From NCBI GenBank assembly GCA_002918705.1, contig PQKR01000003.1, forward strand, positions 459,977-523,976: a stretch of DNA of 64,000 bases. Direction: 5' to 3'. The DNA is from Escherichia sp. ESNIH1. Lineage in GTDB: Bacteria > Pseudomonadota > Gammaproteobacteria > Enterobacterales > Enterobacteriaceae. This document shows, piece by piece, positions 39,951 through 48,439 of this stretch (the stretch's first letter is position 1; each line of letters begins with the position of its first letter). Under the pieces are notes generated by a model. It saw nothing but the letters and a program-made list of their open reading frames with translations. It was not told the origin of the DNA and did not search any database. Position numbers and translations under genes: made by a program.

Positions 39951-41150
39951 ATGTCGCAATACCGAACTTTCAACGCCGCCGACGCGGTGGCCTACGCCCG
40001 GCAATTTGCTGGTCTGGAGCAGGCATCCGAGCTGGTTAGCGCGCATGAAGTCGGTGACGGCAACCTGAATCTGGTGTTTAAAATTTTCGACGCCGAGGGT
40101 GTAAGCCGGATCGTCGTTAAGCAGGCCCTGCCTTACGTGCGCTGCGTGGGCGAATCCTGGCCGCTGACCCTCGACCGCGCCCGGCTGGAGGCCCAGACCC
40201 TGATGGAGCACTATCGGCACTGCCCGGCCCATACGGTGAAGATCCACCACTTCGATCCTGACCTGTCGGTGATGGTGATGGAGGATCTCTCCGATCACCG
40301 AATCTGGCGTGGGGAGCTGATCAAGGGCGCATACTATCCGCAGGCCGCTCGCCAGCTGGCAGCCTACCTGGCCCAGACCCTGTTCCACACCAGCGATTTC
40401 TATCTTACCCCGGCGCAGAAAAAGGCCCAGGTAGCGCAGTTTATCAATCCGGAGATGTGCGGCATTACCGAAGATCTCTTCTTTGACGACCCGTACCGCG
40501 TTCACGAGCGCAACAGCTACCCGACGGCAATTGAGGCTGACGTAGTTGCCCTGCGCGACGATACCGCCCTGCTGCTGGCGGTCGCCGCCCTCAAACAGCG
40601 CTTCCTCTCCCATGCCGAAGCACTGCTGCACGGCGACATCCACAGCGGCTCGATTTTTGTTGCCGAAGGCAGCCTGAAGGCGATTGACGCCGAGTTTGGC
40701 TACGTGGGGCCGATTGGCTTTGACGTCGGCACCGCTATCGGCAACCTGCTGCTTAACTACTGCGGCCTGCCGGGGCATCTGGGTATCCGCGATGCCGCTG
40801 CCGCCCGCGAGCAGCGCCTGAGCGATATTCACGAGCTGTGGAGTACCTTTGCGGAGACCTTCCTCGCGCTGGCCGCAGAGAAGACCCGCGACGTAGCGCT
40901 GGCCCATCCGGGCTATGCCGCTCAGTTCCTGCAGAAGGTGTGGCACGATGCGATAGGCTTCTGCGGTACAGAGCTGATCCGCCGCAGCGTCGGCCTCTCT
41001 CACGTGGCGGATATCGACACCATCGCCGATGAGGAGATGCGTCACGAATGCCTGCGCCACGCTATCCATTTAGGCAAGGCGCTGATCGTTATTGCCGACC
41101 GCATTCATAACGTTGATGAGCTGATCGCCCGCGTTCGGCAGTACAGTTAA
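39951..41150 (+). CDS. mtnK: Methylthioribose kinase MtnK
   Basis: Kinase of 399 residues in the protein-kinase-like fold that phosphorylates methylthioribose at C1, the committed step of bacterial methionine salvage. A Gly-rich loop [10 protein letters not shown] and the catalytic motif [13 protein letters not shown] are visible, followed by [17 protein letters not shown] as the metal-binding region. ATG 39951 ([13 protein letters not shown]) is preceded by GAGGA and gives the Klebsiella length; an upstream start at 39879 would include the operator. It ends before a REP. Confidence 0.95.
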   Translation: MSQYRTFNAADAVAYARQFAGLEQASELVSAHEVGDGNLNLVFKIFDAEGVSRIVVKQALPYVRCVGESWPLTLDRARLEAQTLMEHYRHCPAHTVKIHHFDPDLSVMVMEDLSDHRIWRGELIKGAYYPQAARQLAAYLAQTLFHTSDFYLTPAQKKAQVAQFINPEMCGITEDLFFDDPYRVHERNSYPTAIEADVVALRDDTALLLAVAALKQRFLSHAEALLHGDIHSGSIFVAEGSLKAIDAEFGYVGPIGFDVGTAIGNLLLNYCGLPGHLGIRDAAAAREQRLSDIHELWSTFAETFLALAAEKTRDVALAHPGYAAQFLQKVWHDAIGFCGTELIRRSVGLSHVADIDTIADEEMRHECLRHAIHLGKALIVIADRIHNVDELIARVRQYS

Positions 41151-41169
41151 CAATTGACGTTACGGGTTT

Positions 41170-41203
41170 TGTAGGCCGGGTAAGGCGAAGCCGCCACCCG
41201 GCG
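41170..41203. repeat. REP element between mtnK and the LVIVD gene
   Basis: tgtaggccgggtaaggcg then aagccgccacccggc fills the gap between convergent mtnK and the transporter operon. Confidence 0.88.
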
Positions 41204-41208
41204 ATTTA

Positions 41209-42453
41209 TCATCCCAAATACTCAATCACCGACAATCCACCGTTATAGTCGGTGCTGTAGATAATCCCCTGCGCATCGACAAACACGTCGCAGGACTGGA
41301 TCACCTGCGGACGCCCCGGACGGGTATCCATCATCTTCGCTGGAGCGGCGGGCACCAGCGCGCCGGTCTCCACCGGACGGTACGGATTAGAGATATCGTA
41401 GGCCCGCACGCCAGCATTCTGGTATGTAGCAAAGATCAGCGTCGAGCTGATAAAGCTCCCCGGCCGGTTCTCGTGCAGGTTATGCGGCCCGAAGTGCGCC
41501 CCTTTCGCAACGTAGTCGATCTCATCCGGCTGCGGGAAGGTAGAGATGCTTACCGGATTAGCCGGGTCGCGAATATCAAACAGCCAGATGAGCTTCTCAC
41601 CATCCTCCTGGTTATCCAGCACCGCCTCGTCCAGCACCACCAGCAGATCGCGGTCCGGCAGCGGCAGCGCGGTATGGGTTCCACCGCCAAACGGCGGACT
41701 CCAGTTGCGATGGCTGATGAGCTTCGGCGCGCTGCGATCTTTTACATCCAGCAGCGTCAGGCCGCCGTCGCGCCAGCTGCCGTAGGCGGTGTCCCCGGCG
41801 ATAATGGCGTGGTGCAGAGCGTAACGCTTGCCCTCCGGCCACGTTGGGATCTCCCCCGCCGCCTGGTTCATCCCCGGCAGCCACCAGCGCCCCGCCACCT
41901 CCGGCTTACGCGGATCGGCAAGGTCGACGGTGAGGAAGATGTAGTCACTGAAGCCGTCGATTAATGCAGAGACATAGGCCCAGCGGCCGCCCACGTACCA
42001 GATGCGGTGAATGCCGATGCCGTCCAGCCCCAGAAAGCCAATCTCTTTCGGCTGGTCCGGCGTGGAGATATCAAACACCCGCAGCCCGGCACTCCAGCCC
42101 TTGTCCTGCACGTCGCTCACCGTCTCACCCACCGAGCGGGTGTAGTAAACCTTCTCGTCGGCGAAACGAGCATCGGCAAAGAGATCCCGGGCGTTGATCA
42201 CCAGCAGCAGATCGTCATGGGCTTGCAGATGGACGTTCCAGGTTCCCGGCGGCGCGGCCACGTAGCCTGCGTGGCGCGGATTTTTCGGGTCGCGCACGTC
42301 GACAATCGAGAAGCCCTGGGAGACCATATGGCCGATATAGGCGAAGCCACGATGCACCATCAGCTGCACGCCGTCGGGCCGCCCGCCCTGATCCGAGTGA
42401 CCAATCAGCCGCATATTGCGGCTGTAGTCAGGACGCGGTAGTTGCGTTGTCAT
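41209..42453 (-). CDS. LVIVD-repeat beta-propeller protein, transporter operon
   Basis: This 414-residue protein has no clear signal peptide. It contains repeated LVIVD-type blades: GFSIVDVRDPKNPRHAGYV, GLRVFDISTPDQPKEIGFL, GLTLLDVKDRSAPKLISH, LIWLFDIRDPANPVSIST and GVRAYDISNPYRPVETGAL. Each fits the D-x-x-x-P-x-x-P pattern, suggesting a five- to seven-bladed propeller. Function is unknown. It is the last gene of an operon with a ribose-type ABC transporter, so a role in sugar sensing, hydrolysis or isomerisation is possible. I do not recognise a catalytic motif. Confidence 0.85.
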   Translation of the reverse strand: MTTQLPRPDYSRNMRLIGHSDQGGRPDGVQLMVHRGFAYIGHMVSQGFSIVDVRDPKNPRHAGYVAAPPGTWNVHLQAHDDLLLVINARDLFADARFADEKVYYTRSVGETVSDVQDKGWSAGLRVFDISTPDQPKEIGFLGLDGIGIHRIWYVGGRWAYVSALIDGFSDYIFLTVDLADPRKPEVAGRWWLPGMNQAAGEIPTWPEGKRYALHHAIIAGDTAYGSWRDGGLTLLDVKDRSAPKLISHRNWSPPFGGGTHTALPLPDRDLLVVLDEAVLDNQEDGEKLIWLFDIRDPANPVSISTFPQPDEIDYVAKGAHFGPHNLHENRPGSFISSTLIFATYQNAGVRAYDISNPYRPVETGALVPAAPAKMMDTRPGRPQVIQSCDVFVDAQGIIYSTDYNGGLSVIEYLG

Positions 42454-42468
42454 AGCGGTTCCTTCGCC

Positions 42469-42535
42469 GGATGGCGGCTACGCCTTATCCGGCCTACACG
42501 ATCGTAGGCCCGGTAAGCGCAGCGCCACCGGGCAA
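42469..42535. repeat. BIME between LVIVD and binding-protein genes
   Basis: Two REP halves, ggatggcggctacgccttat/ccggcctaca and gtaggcccggtaagcgcag/cgccaccgggc, occupy the intercistronic gap. An element inside an operon can set the relative stability of the upstream binding-protein mRNA. Confidence 0.88.
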
Positions 42536-42538
42536 TCA

Positions 42539-43603
42539 TTATTTCGCTTTCGCTTGCAGGGTGGCGAACCACGGGGCGATAAAGTCTTCGGTCTGGCCCC
42601 AGCCCGGAATGATTTTACCCAGGGATGCGACGTTCACCGCCCCCGGCTGGGCAGCCAGCAATGCCTGCGGAATTGCAGCGGCTCTGAAGTCGTAGGTGGC
42701 AGGGGTCTGCTCCCCGGCGAGCTTGTTGGCGATCAGACGCACGTTGGTCGCACCAATCAGCTTCGGATCCACCGCCACGCTCACCTTCCAGGGGCTGTTG
42801 GACTCGCGCATCAGCTGCAGATCCTGGTTGGAGACGTCAATGCTGTAGAGCTTGATCTCGGTACGGCCGTTCTCTTTCAGCGCTTTGTAAGCGCCCTGGC
42901 TGAAGGCGTCCCAGGTGCCCCAGATCGCGTCGATCTGCCCTTTCGGGTACTTCGCCAGCACCGCGCCAACTTTGTTCGCCGTATCGCCCTGCACGTCGGA
43001 AGAGACCGCCCCGATGGACTCCAGCTCTTTAATGCCTGGGTTCTGCTTCAGCAGCGTCTGGTAGGCGGCCTGACGGCGCTCCATCGGCGGGAAGCCGGCC
43101 ACCCACAGCTTGATGATATTGGCCTTGCCGTTGAAGTCCTTCACCAGCTCGCCAAAGGAGAGGTTGGTCAGCGAGGCGTCATCCTGCTGGGTGACGGTCA
43201 CGCCGGGGATGGTCCCGTTGATGGCGGTATCAAACACCGAGACGGCAATGCCCGCATCCACCGCTTTTTTCACCAGCGCCGTGGAGTAAGGATCGCGGCC
43301 CTGGGAGAGAATAATGCCGTCATACTTCTGGCTGATGGCCTGGTTCACAAAATCCTGGAATTTGGCGTCGTCGCCGTTGCTCAGGAAGGTGCTGACTTTA
43401 AAGCCAAGCTTTTTTCCCTCCGTCAGCGCGCCGGAGACAAACTGGGTGGTATTGTCGTCTGAACCCAGGTTACGGATCAGCGCAATGCGCACCGGTCCGC
43501 TATGGTTTGCCAGCGCGGCTGGAACCGGAGCAGGCGTCGCCGCGTAGCCAGGAATTGAACTCAGCAGGCCCAGCGCCAGCAGTGAGAGTGCAAATTTATT
43601 CAT
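42539..43603 (-). CDS. Ribose-type periplasmic sugar-binding protein
   Basis: Periplasmic binding protein of 354 residues (Peripla_BP_4/RbsB-like). The signal peptide ends near GYAA-TP (residue 22). The mature chain has the alternating Rossmann halves of the ribose/galactose group (VRIALIRNLGSDDN, YDGIILSQGRDPYSTALVKKAVDAGIAV split across strands, WGTWDAFSQGAYKAL). It supplies substrate to the permease and ATPase encoded upstream. The ligand is not known; location next to mtnK suggests a five-carbon sugar such as methylthioribose (inference). Confidence 0.9.
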   Translation of the reverse strand: MNKFALSLLALGLLSSIPGYAATPAPVPAALANHSGPVRIALIRNLGSDDNTTQFVSGALTEGKKLGFKVSTFLSNGDDAKFQDFVNQAISQKYDGIILSQGRDPYSTALVKKAVDAGIAVSVFDTAINGTIPGVTVTQQDDASLTNLSFGELVKDFNGKANIIKLWVAGFPPMERRQAAYQTLLKQNPGIKELESIGAVSSDVQGDTANKVGAVLAKYPKGQIDAIWGTWDAFSQGAYKALKENGRTEIKLYSIDVSNQDLQLMRESNSPWKVSVAVDPKLIGATNVRLIANKLAGEQTPATYDFRAAAIPQALLAAQPGAVNVASLGKIIPGWGQTEDFIAPWFATLQAKAK

Positions 43604-43629
43604 CTCTGTTTTCCCCTGATAAAAGTAAA

Positions 43630-44625
43630 TTAACGACGCTGGAAATAGGTCAACGCCAGAGCACCGGCCAGCACCAGTCCCTTAATAATGTCCATTGCGT
43701 AGTAGGGCACGGAGAGCATCACCAGCCCGTTTGACAGCACCCCGAGGATCACCGCCCCCACCAGCGTGCCGAGCGCGTTCGGCTTGCCGGATCCGGCCAA
43801 CGAGAAGCCGATCCACGCCGCCGCCACCGCGTCCATCAGGTAGCCGCCCCCGGCATTCACCTGCGAGGAGCCAATGCGCGAGGCCAGCAGAATGCCGCCG
43901 AGTCCCGCCAGCAGGGAGGCGATGACGTAGGCCGCCACCTTGTAGCGGGTGGTGCGAATACCGGAGAGGCGTGCCGCCTCCGGGTTACCGCCGATGGCGT
44001 ACATCCGCCGTCCGTGGGTGGTCAGCGACAGGCCAAGCTGTGCCACCACGGTGACCACCAGCATCACAATCACAATGATCGGCACCTGACCGAGCAGGCT
44101 AAAGCCCGCTGGGATCAGCCCCTCCGCCATCTCGCCGCTCGGCAGCAGCATGTTTTCGGTGATCGACCCGCCATAGCTGTAGGTCATCGCCACACCCTGG
44201 ATGACAAACAGGCTGCCCAGCGTGGCGAGCATGTCAGGGATGCGCAGAACAACAATCAAAAAGGCGTTAAACAGGCCCACCAGAGTACAGAGCGCCAGGG
44301 TCACCAGAATGGCTTCGGTGGTACCGAAGCCGTGCCAGACGAAGAGCGAGATCACCAGCGCGTTGGCCAGCGATGCCGTTGATCCCACGGAGAGATCGAA
44401 CCCGCCAATGGTCAGCGAGATCGAGACGCCGACGGCAATCACCGTCACGATGGCAATCGAGCGCAGGATGTTGATGATGTTAAAGGGGTCGAGGAAGTTA
44501 TCCGAGGCGATGCCAAAGATAGCCACCAGCAGCACTACGGTCAGCAGCATGCCCCACTTATAGAGAAAATCGAAAAACTGCTGACGGCCCGACGCCGTTG
44601 CTTTTACTGAAAGGGCTTTGCTCAC
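43630..44625 (-). CDS. Ribose-type ABC transporter permease
   Basis: Integral membrane protein of 331 residues, RbsC/BPD_transp_2 type, with about ten helices. Hallmarks are LTIGGFDLSVGS (residues about 70-81), LSGIRTTRYKVAAYVI and the GGGYLMDAVAAAWIG loop. The GTG at 44625 overlaps the ATPase stop in a GTGA of four bases, which fixes the start. Substrate as for the binding protein. Confidence 0.92.
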   Translation of the reverse strand: MSKALSVKATASGRQQFFDFLYKWGMLLTVVLLVAIFGIASDNFLDPFNIINILRSIAIVTVIAVGVSISLTIGGFDLSVGSTASLANALVISLFVWHGFGTTEAILVTLALCTLVGLFNAFLIVVLRIPDMLATLGSLFVIQGVAMTYSYGGSITENMLLPSGEMAEGLIPAGFSLLGQVPIIVIVMLVVTVVAQLGLSLTTHGRRMYAIGGNPEAARLSGIRTTRYKVAAYVIASLLAGLGGILLASRIGSSQVNAGGGYLMDAVAAAWIGFSLAGSGKPNALGTLVGAVILGVLSNGLVMLSVPYYAMDIIKGLVLAGALALTYFQRR

Positions 44626-46124
44626 GCCGCCGCTCCTCCGGTCGAATAGTAAAGTAGTGTCTCTTCCCGCGCCTCGGCCCCGGCTATCTCCGCCACGATG
44701 CGGCCATCCCACAGCACGCAGATGCGATCGCAGAGCCCCACCAGCTCGGCAAACTCGCCGGAGGCGTAGACGATCCCCTTGCCCTCCCGGGCGAGGCCGT
44801 CAATCAGGCGGAAAAGATCGGTTTTGGCTTTCACGTCGACGCCCTTGGTTGGCTCGTCGAAGATCACCACGCTGGCGTTGCCGCGCAGCCATTTGCCTAT
44901 CGCTACCTTCTGCTGGTTGCCGCCGGAGAGGCGACGCAGGATCTGCCCCGGACCAGTGGTGCGCACGCCAACGCGCTCAATCACCGTCTGCGCCCAGCGC
45001 CAGGCTTTGCGATGGCCGAACAGGCTCCAGCGGGAGAAGCTGCTGTCCGCGCTGACCGCCAGGTTCATGGCGATCGGCTCGTCAATAAAGATGCCCTCTT
45101 TGCGCCGCTCCTCGGGGATCAGCGCCATGCCGTGGATAACGGAATCCGCCGGATCCCGGGGCCGCCACGGCTGGCCGTTCAGCTCCCCACGGGCGATGCG
45201 GCTCTTTTCCGCACCAAACAGCGCCTTGCAGAGCTCGGTTTTGCCCGCGCCCGCCAGACCGGCAATGCCGAGGATCTCCCCCCGGCGCAGGTGCAGGGAG
45301 ATATCTTTCAGCAGCCTCTCGTCATGCAGCCCCTCCACGCGCAGCAGGGTCTCCTCTCCGTGAGGCGGACGGCGCGGGGGATAGATATCGTTCAGCCGGT
45401 GGCCGAGCATCTTCTCCACGATCGCCTCCCCGCTCAGGGCGGCCATCGGGCCGGACTCCACCAGCCTGCCGTCACGCAGCACCGTCAGGGTGTCGCAGAT
45501 CGCCTTCAGCTCGTGAATGCGGTGGGAGATAAAGACCACGCCGATCCCCTGCTGCTGTAGCCGTCTTACCACGGTAAACAGGCGTTCGCTCTCATGTTGA
45601 TCCAGCGGGGCGGTAGGCTCATCGAGGATCAAAAAGCGGCAGCGATGGGAGAGCGCGCGGGCCAGCAGGATCTGCTGCTTCTCCGCGAGGGTGCAGGTGT
45701 CGATCGCGCGTTTGACGTCGAGGGTGACGTCAAGCTGAGCCAGCGCATCCCGCGCATGCTGGCGAACGGTCGACCAGCGCCAGGCGTAGCCCGGCTCGGC
45801 CAGCTTATCGAGCATGATGTTTTCCGCGATGCTGAGGCCGGGGACCAGCGCCACGTCGACCTCCTGCTGCACCAGATGGATGCCGAGGCGTTTGGCATCC
45901 AGCGGAGAGCGAATAGAGACCGGCTGGTCATCAATGACGATTTCACCTTCATAGCCTGCCCAGGTGCCGCACAGCACCGCCATCAGCGTGGATTTCCCCG
46001 CGCCGTTGGCTCCGGTCAGGGCATGCACCGATCCGCCGCGCAGGCTGAAGTTCACCTGCGTCAGAGCATTAACGCCAGCAAAGGCGAGGCTAATCGCGCG
46101 CATCTCGAGATGGTTAACGCTCAT
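44622..46124 (-). CDS. Ribose-type ABC transporter ATPase (double cassette)
   Basis: Two-domain ATPase of 500 residues, RbsA/MglA type. Walker A motifs are GANGAGKST and GLAGAGKTE. The first domain's signature is degenerate (TLAEKQQILLARAL) and the second is LSGGNQQKVAIGKW, with Walker B motifs FLILDEPTAPLD and VVIFDEPTKGVDV. ATG 46124 (MSVNHLEMRA) is chosen for AGGAAG nine bases upstream; the frame is open 16 more codons. First gene of the operon, divergent from ybdH across a 161-base promoter region. Confidence 0.92.
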   Translation of the reverse strand: MSVNHLEMRAISLAFAGVNALTQVNFSLRGGSVHALTGANGAGKSTLMAVLCGTWAGYEGEIVIDDQPVSIRSPLDAKRLGIHLVQQEVDVALVPGLSIAENIMLDKLAEPGYAWRWSTVRQHARDALAQLDVTLDVKRAIDTCTLAEKQQILLARALSHRCRFLILDEPTAPLDQHESERLFTVVRRLQQQGIGVVFISHRIHELKAICDTLTVLRDGRLVESGPMAALSGEAIVEKMLGHRLNDIYPPRRPPHGEETLLRVEGLHDERLLKDISLHLRRGEILGIAGLAGAGKTELCKALFGAEKSRIARGELNGQPWRPRDPADSVIHGMALIPEERRKEGIFIDEPIAMNLAVSADSSFSRWSLFGHRKAWRWAQTVIERVGVRTTGPGQILRRLSGGNQQKVAIGKWLRGNASVVIFDEPTKGVDVKAKTDLFRLIDGLAREGKGIVYASGEFAELVGLCDRICVLWDGRIVAEIAGAEAREETLLYYSTGGAAA

Positions 46125-46285
46125 CTGTGAGGGCTTCCTGGGATTAATAGATTGATTTAACGAATTTTTCATAGCCGCGCTTGACTGGCAACAGCGGAAA
46201 AGGCATAAGATAAAGCGAAATATTATTAGCCATCCGGATGTCCAGACATAACATCGGGTTAGCGATTCTGCACAAGGACACAGTC

Positions 46286-47374
46286 ATGAGCAACACCGAT
46301 ATCCGCGTTGTACCCGGCCCGGCCAACTACTACTCCCACAGCGGCAGCCTGGCGCGCCTGAACGATTTTTATACGCCGGAGCAGCTCTCCCGCGCGGTCT
46401 TAATTTATGGCGAACGCGCCATCGCTGCCGCCCGCCCCTACCTACCGGAGAGCGTTAACGCGCCTGGGGTCAAACACCTGCTGTTTAAGGGCCACTGCAG
46501 CGAGCACGACGTTACCGCGCTGGTAAACGACGCGGGCAGCGATCGCAGCGTGGTGATTGGCATCGGCGGCGGTGCGCTGCTGGATACCGCGAAGGCGGTG
46601 GCGCGCCGCTTAGGCCTGCCGGTGGTGGCGATCCCAACCATTGCCGCCACCTGCGCGGCCTGGACCCCGCTCTCGGTCTGGTATAACGACGCGGGTCAGG
46701 CGCTGCATTTTGAAATTTTCGACGACGCCAACTTCCTGGTGCTGGTGGAGCCGCAGATTATTCTCGACGCCCCGGTGGAGTATCTGCTGGCGGGCATCGG
46801 CGATACGCTGGCGAAGTGGTATGAGGCCGTGGTGTTAGCCCCGGATCCGGCCAGCCTGCCGCTGACCGTGCGGCTGGGGATCAACGGCGCGCTGGCGATC
46901 CGCGACGTGCTGCTGGAGAGCAGTGAAACCGCGCTGGCGGATCAGCAGCGTGGGGAGCTGACCCAGGCGTTCCGTGACGTGGTGGATGCGATCATTGCCG
47001 GTGGCGGGATGGTGGGCGGACTCGGCGAGCGCTACACCCGCGTTGCCGCAGCCCATGCGGTGCATAACGGCCTGACCGTGCTGCCGCAGACCGATAAGTT
47101 CCTGCACGGCACCAAGGTAGCCTACGGTATTCTGGTGCAGAGCGCCCTGCTCGGCCAGGACGCCGTGCTGGCCCAGCTGGTCGATGCCTTCCAGCGCTTC
47201 AACCTGCCGACCACGCTGGCAGCGCTGGAGGTAGACATTCATAACCGTGACGAGCTGGATCGGGTTATCGCCCACACCCTGCGCCCGGTGGAGTCGATTC
47301 ACTACCTGCCGGTGACGTTAACGCCGGAAACATTGCGTGCAGCGTTTGAGAAGGTAGAGGTGTTTACCCTATAA
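46286..47374 (+). CDS. ybdH: Hydroxycarboxylate dehydrogenase YbdH (HcxB), iron/glycerol dehydrogenase family
   Basis: Dehydrogenase of 362 residues, identical in length to E. coli YbdH, of the glycerol-dehydrogenase-like family. NAD(P)-binding GIGGGALLDTAK and the metal-binding region ITGAGGMVGGLGERYTRVAAAHAVHNGL are conserved in pattern (residues about 230-265). In E. coli it reduces short 2-oxoacids such as 2-oxobutanoate and 2-oxoglutarate. ATG 46286 has AAGGA upstream; an in-frame ATG at 46238 is not family sequence. Its nearness to the salvage genes suggests 2-oxoacid handling related to methionine. Confidence 0.93.
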   Translation: MSNTDIRVVPGPANYYSHSGSLARLNDFYTPEQLSRAVLIYGERAIAAARPYLPESVNAPGVKHLLFKGHCSEHDVTALVNDAGSDRSVVIGIGGGALLDTAKAVARRLGLPVVAIPTIAATCAAWTPLSVWYNDAGQALHFEIFDDANFLVLVEPQIILDAPVEYLLAGIGDTLAKWYEAVVLAPDPASLPLTVRLGINGALAIRDVLLESSETALADQQRGELTQAFRDVVDAIIAGGGMVGGLGERYTRVAAAHAVHNGLTVLPQTDKFLHGTKVAYGILVQSALLGQDAVLAQLVDAFQRFNLPTTLAALEVDIHNRDELDRVIAHTLRPVESIHYLPVTLTPETLRAAFEKVEVFTL

Positions 47375-47449
47375 GCGTTTGGCCTTATTGGCAGGCGCTA
47401 ATAAGAGCGTATAACGTGATGGTGTACCCTCCACCTATCAGGAGTCACC

Positions 47450-48193
47450 ATGCAATACGATCTTAACGGTAAACGTGCGCTGGTCACTGGCGCAAGCCGC
47501 GGTTTGGGTAGAGCCATTGCGCTGTCGCTGGCGCGAGCAGGCGCAGACGTCGCCATCACCTACGAAAAATCTGCCGATAAAGCCCAGGCGGTAGCGGACG
47601 AGATCCGCGCCCTTGGGCGCACCGGAATTGCCATCCAGGCCGACAGTGCCGACGTCAGCGCCATCCAGACCGCGGTGGCGCAAACTGTCGGGCAGCTGGG
47701 CGGACTGGATATTCTGGTCAATAACGCCGGAATTGCGCGCGGCGGTCCGCTGGAGGAGATGTCGATCGAGGATATCGATGCGCTGATTAACGTCAATATT
47801 CGTGGCGTGGTGATTGCCACCCAGGCGGCGATCCCGCATCTCGGCGAAGGTGGACGGATTATTACTATCGGCAGCTGTCTGGCTAATCGCGTGGCCTTGC
47901 CGGGGATTGCCGTCTATTCGATGACCAAATCGGCGCTTAACTCGCTGACGCGCGGGCTGGCGCGCGATCTGGGGCCGCGTGGGATCACGGTGAATCTGGT
48001 GCACCCCGGGCCGACCGACAGCGATATGAACCCGGCGGACGGAGAAGGTGCCGAAGTGCAGCGTCAGGGCATTGCGCTGGGGCATTACGGTGAGGCGGAC
48101 GATATTGCCGACGCGGTAACGTTTCTCGCCAGCCCGGCGGGAAAGCATATTACCGGCACGGGTATTGACGTTGATGGTGGGCTGAACGCCTGA
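47450..48193 (+). CDS. Short-chain dehydrogenase/reductase, FabG-like
   Basis: Classical SDR of 247 residues. The cofactor motif TGASRGLG is at residues 13-20, and NNAG at 91-94. The catalytic residues are Ser142, Tyr156 and Lys160 in YSMTK. It is similar to 3-oxoacyl-ACP reductase but has no fab context, so the substrate is unknown. It begins 75 bases after ybdH with AGGAG, and its stop codon directly abuts the ybdD stop on the other strand. E. coli K-12 has nothing at this position. Confidence 0.88.
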   Translation: MQYDLNGKRALVTGASRGLGRAIALSLARAGADVAITYEKSADKAQAVADEIRALGRTGIAIQADSADVSAIQTAVAQTVGQLGGLDILVNNAGIARGGPLEEMSIEDIDALINVNIRGVVIATQAAIPHLGEGGRIITIGSCLANRVALPGIAVYSMTKSALNSLTRGLARDLGPRGITVNLVHPGPTDSDMNPADGEGAEVQRQGIALGHYGEADDIADAVTFLASPAGKHITGTGIDVDGGLNA

Positions 48194-48391
48194 TCAGCAG
48201 CAGCGCGCTCCGCCTTTACCGCCGTAGCGCGCATCCTGGCGATCGCGGAAAAAGTCTTCGTAGCTCATCGGGGTCTGGTCCGGGTGGTTAAGCTGCATAT
48301 GGGCGACGTAGTTGTCGTAGTCCGGCACGCCAACCATCATTTTCGCGGCCTGGCCTAAATACTTTCCAGCCTTAGCAAGGGTATCAAACAT
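48194..48391 (-). CDS. ybdD: YbdD, small protein downstream of cstA
   Basis: This is a 65-residue protein of the DUF466 family, with the fixed pattern [32 protein letters not shown] and a Cys pair at the extreme C terminus. It co-occurs with CstA-type pyruvate transporters and is thought to be needed for their activity. It lies 48 bases downstream of cstA on the same strand. Confidence 0.93.
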   Translation of the reverse strand: MFDTLAKAGKYLGQAAKMMVGVPDYDNYVAHMQLNHPDQTPMSYEDFFRDRQDARYGGKGGARCC

Positions 48392-48439
48392 CGTATGCTC
48401 CCTGCCCCTCCCCCTGGCGGGAGAGGGGCGTTATCAAAC

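Noticed and set aside
43507..43734. Small plus-strand frame over the binding-protein and permease junction
   Set aside because: It runs antisense through two firm genes, and its translation shows no family pattern.
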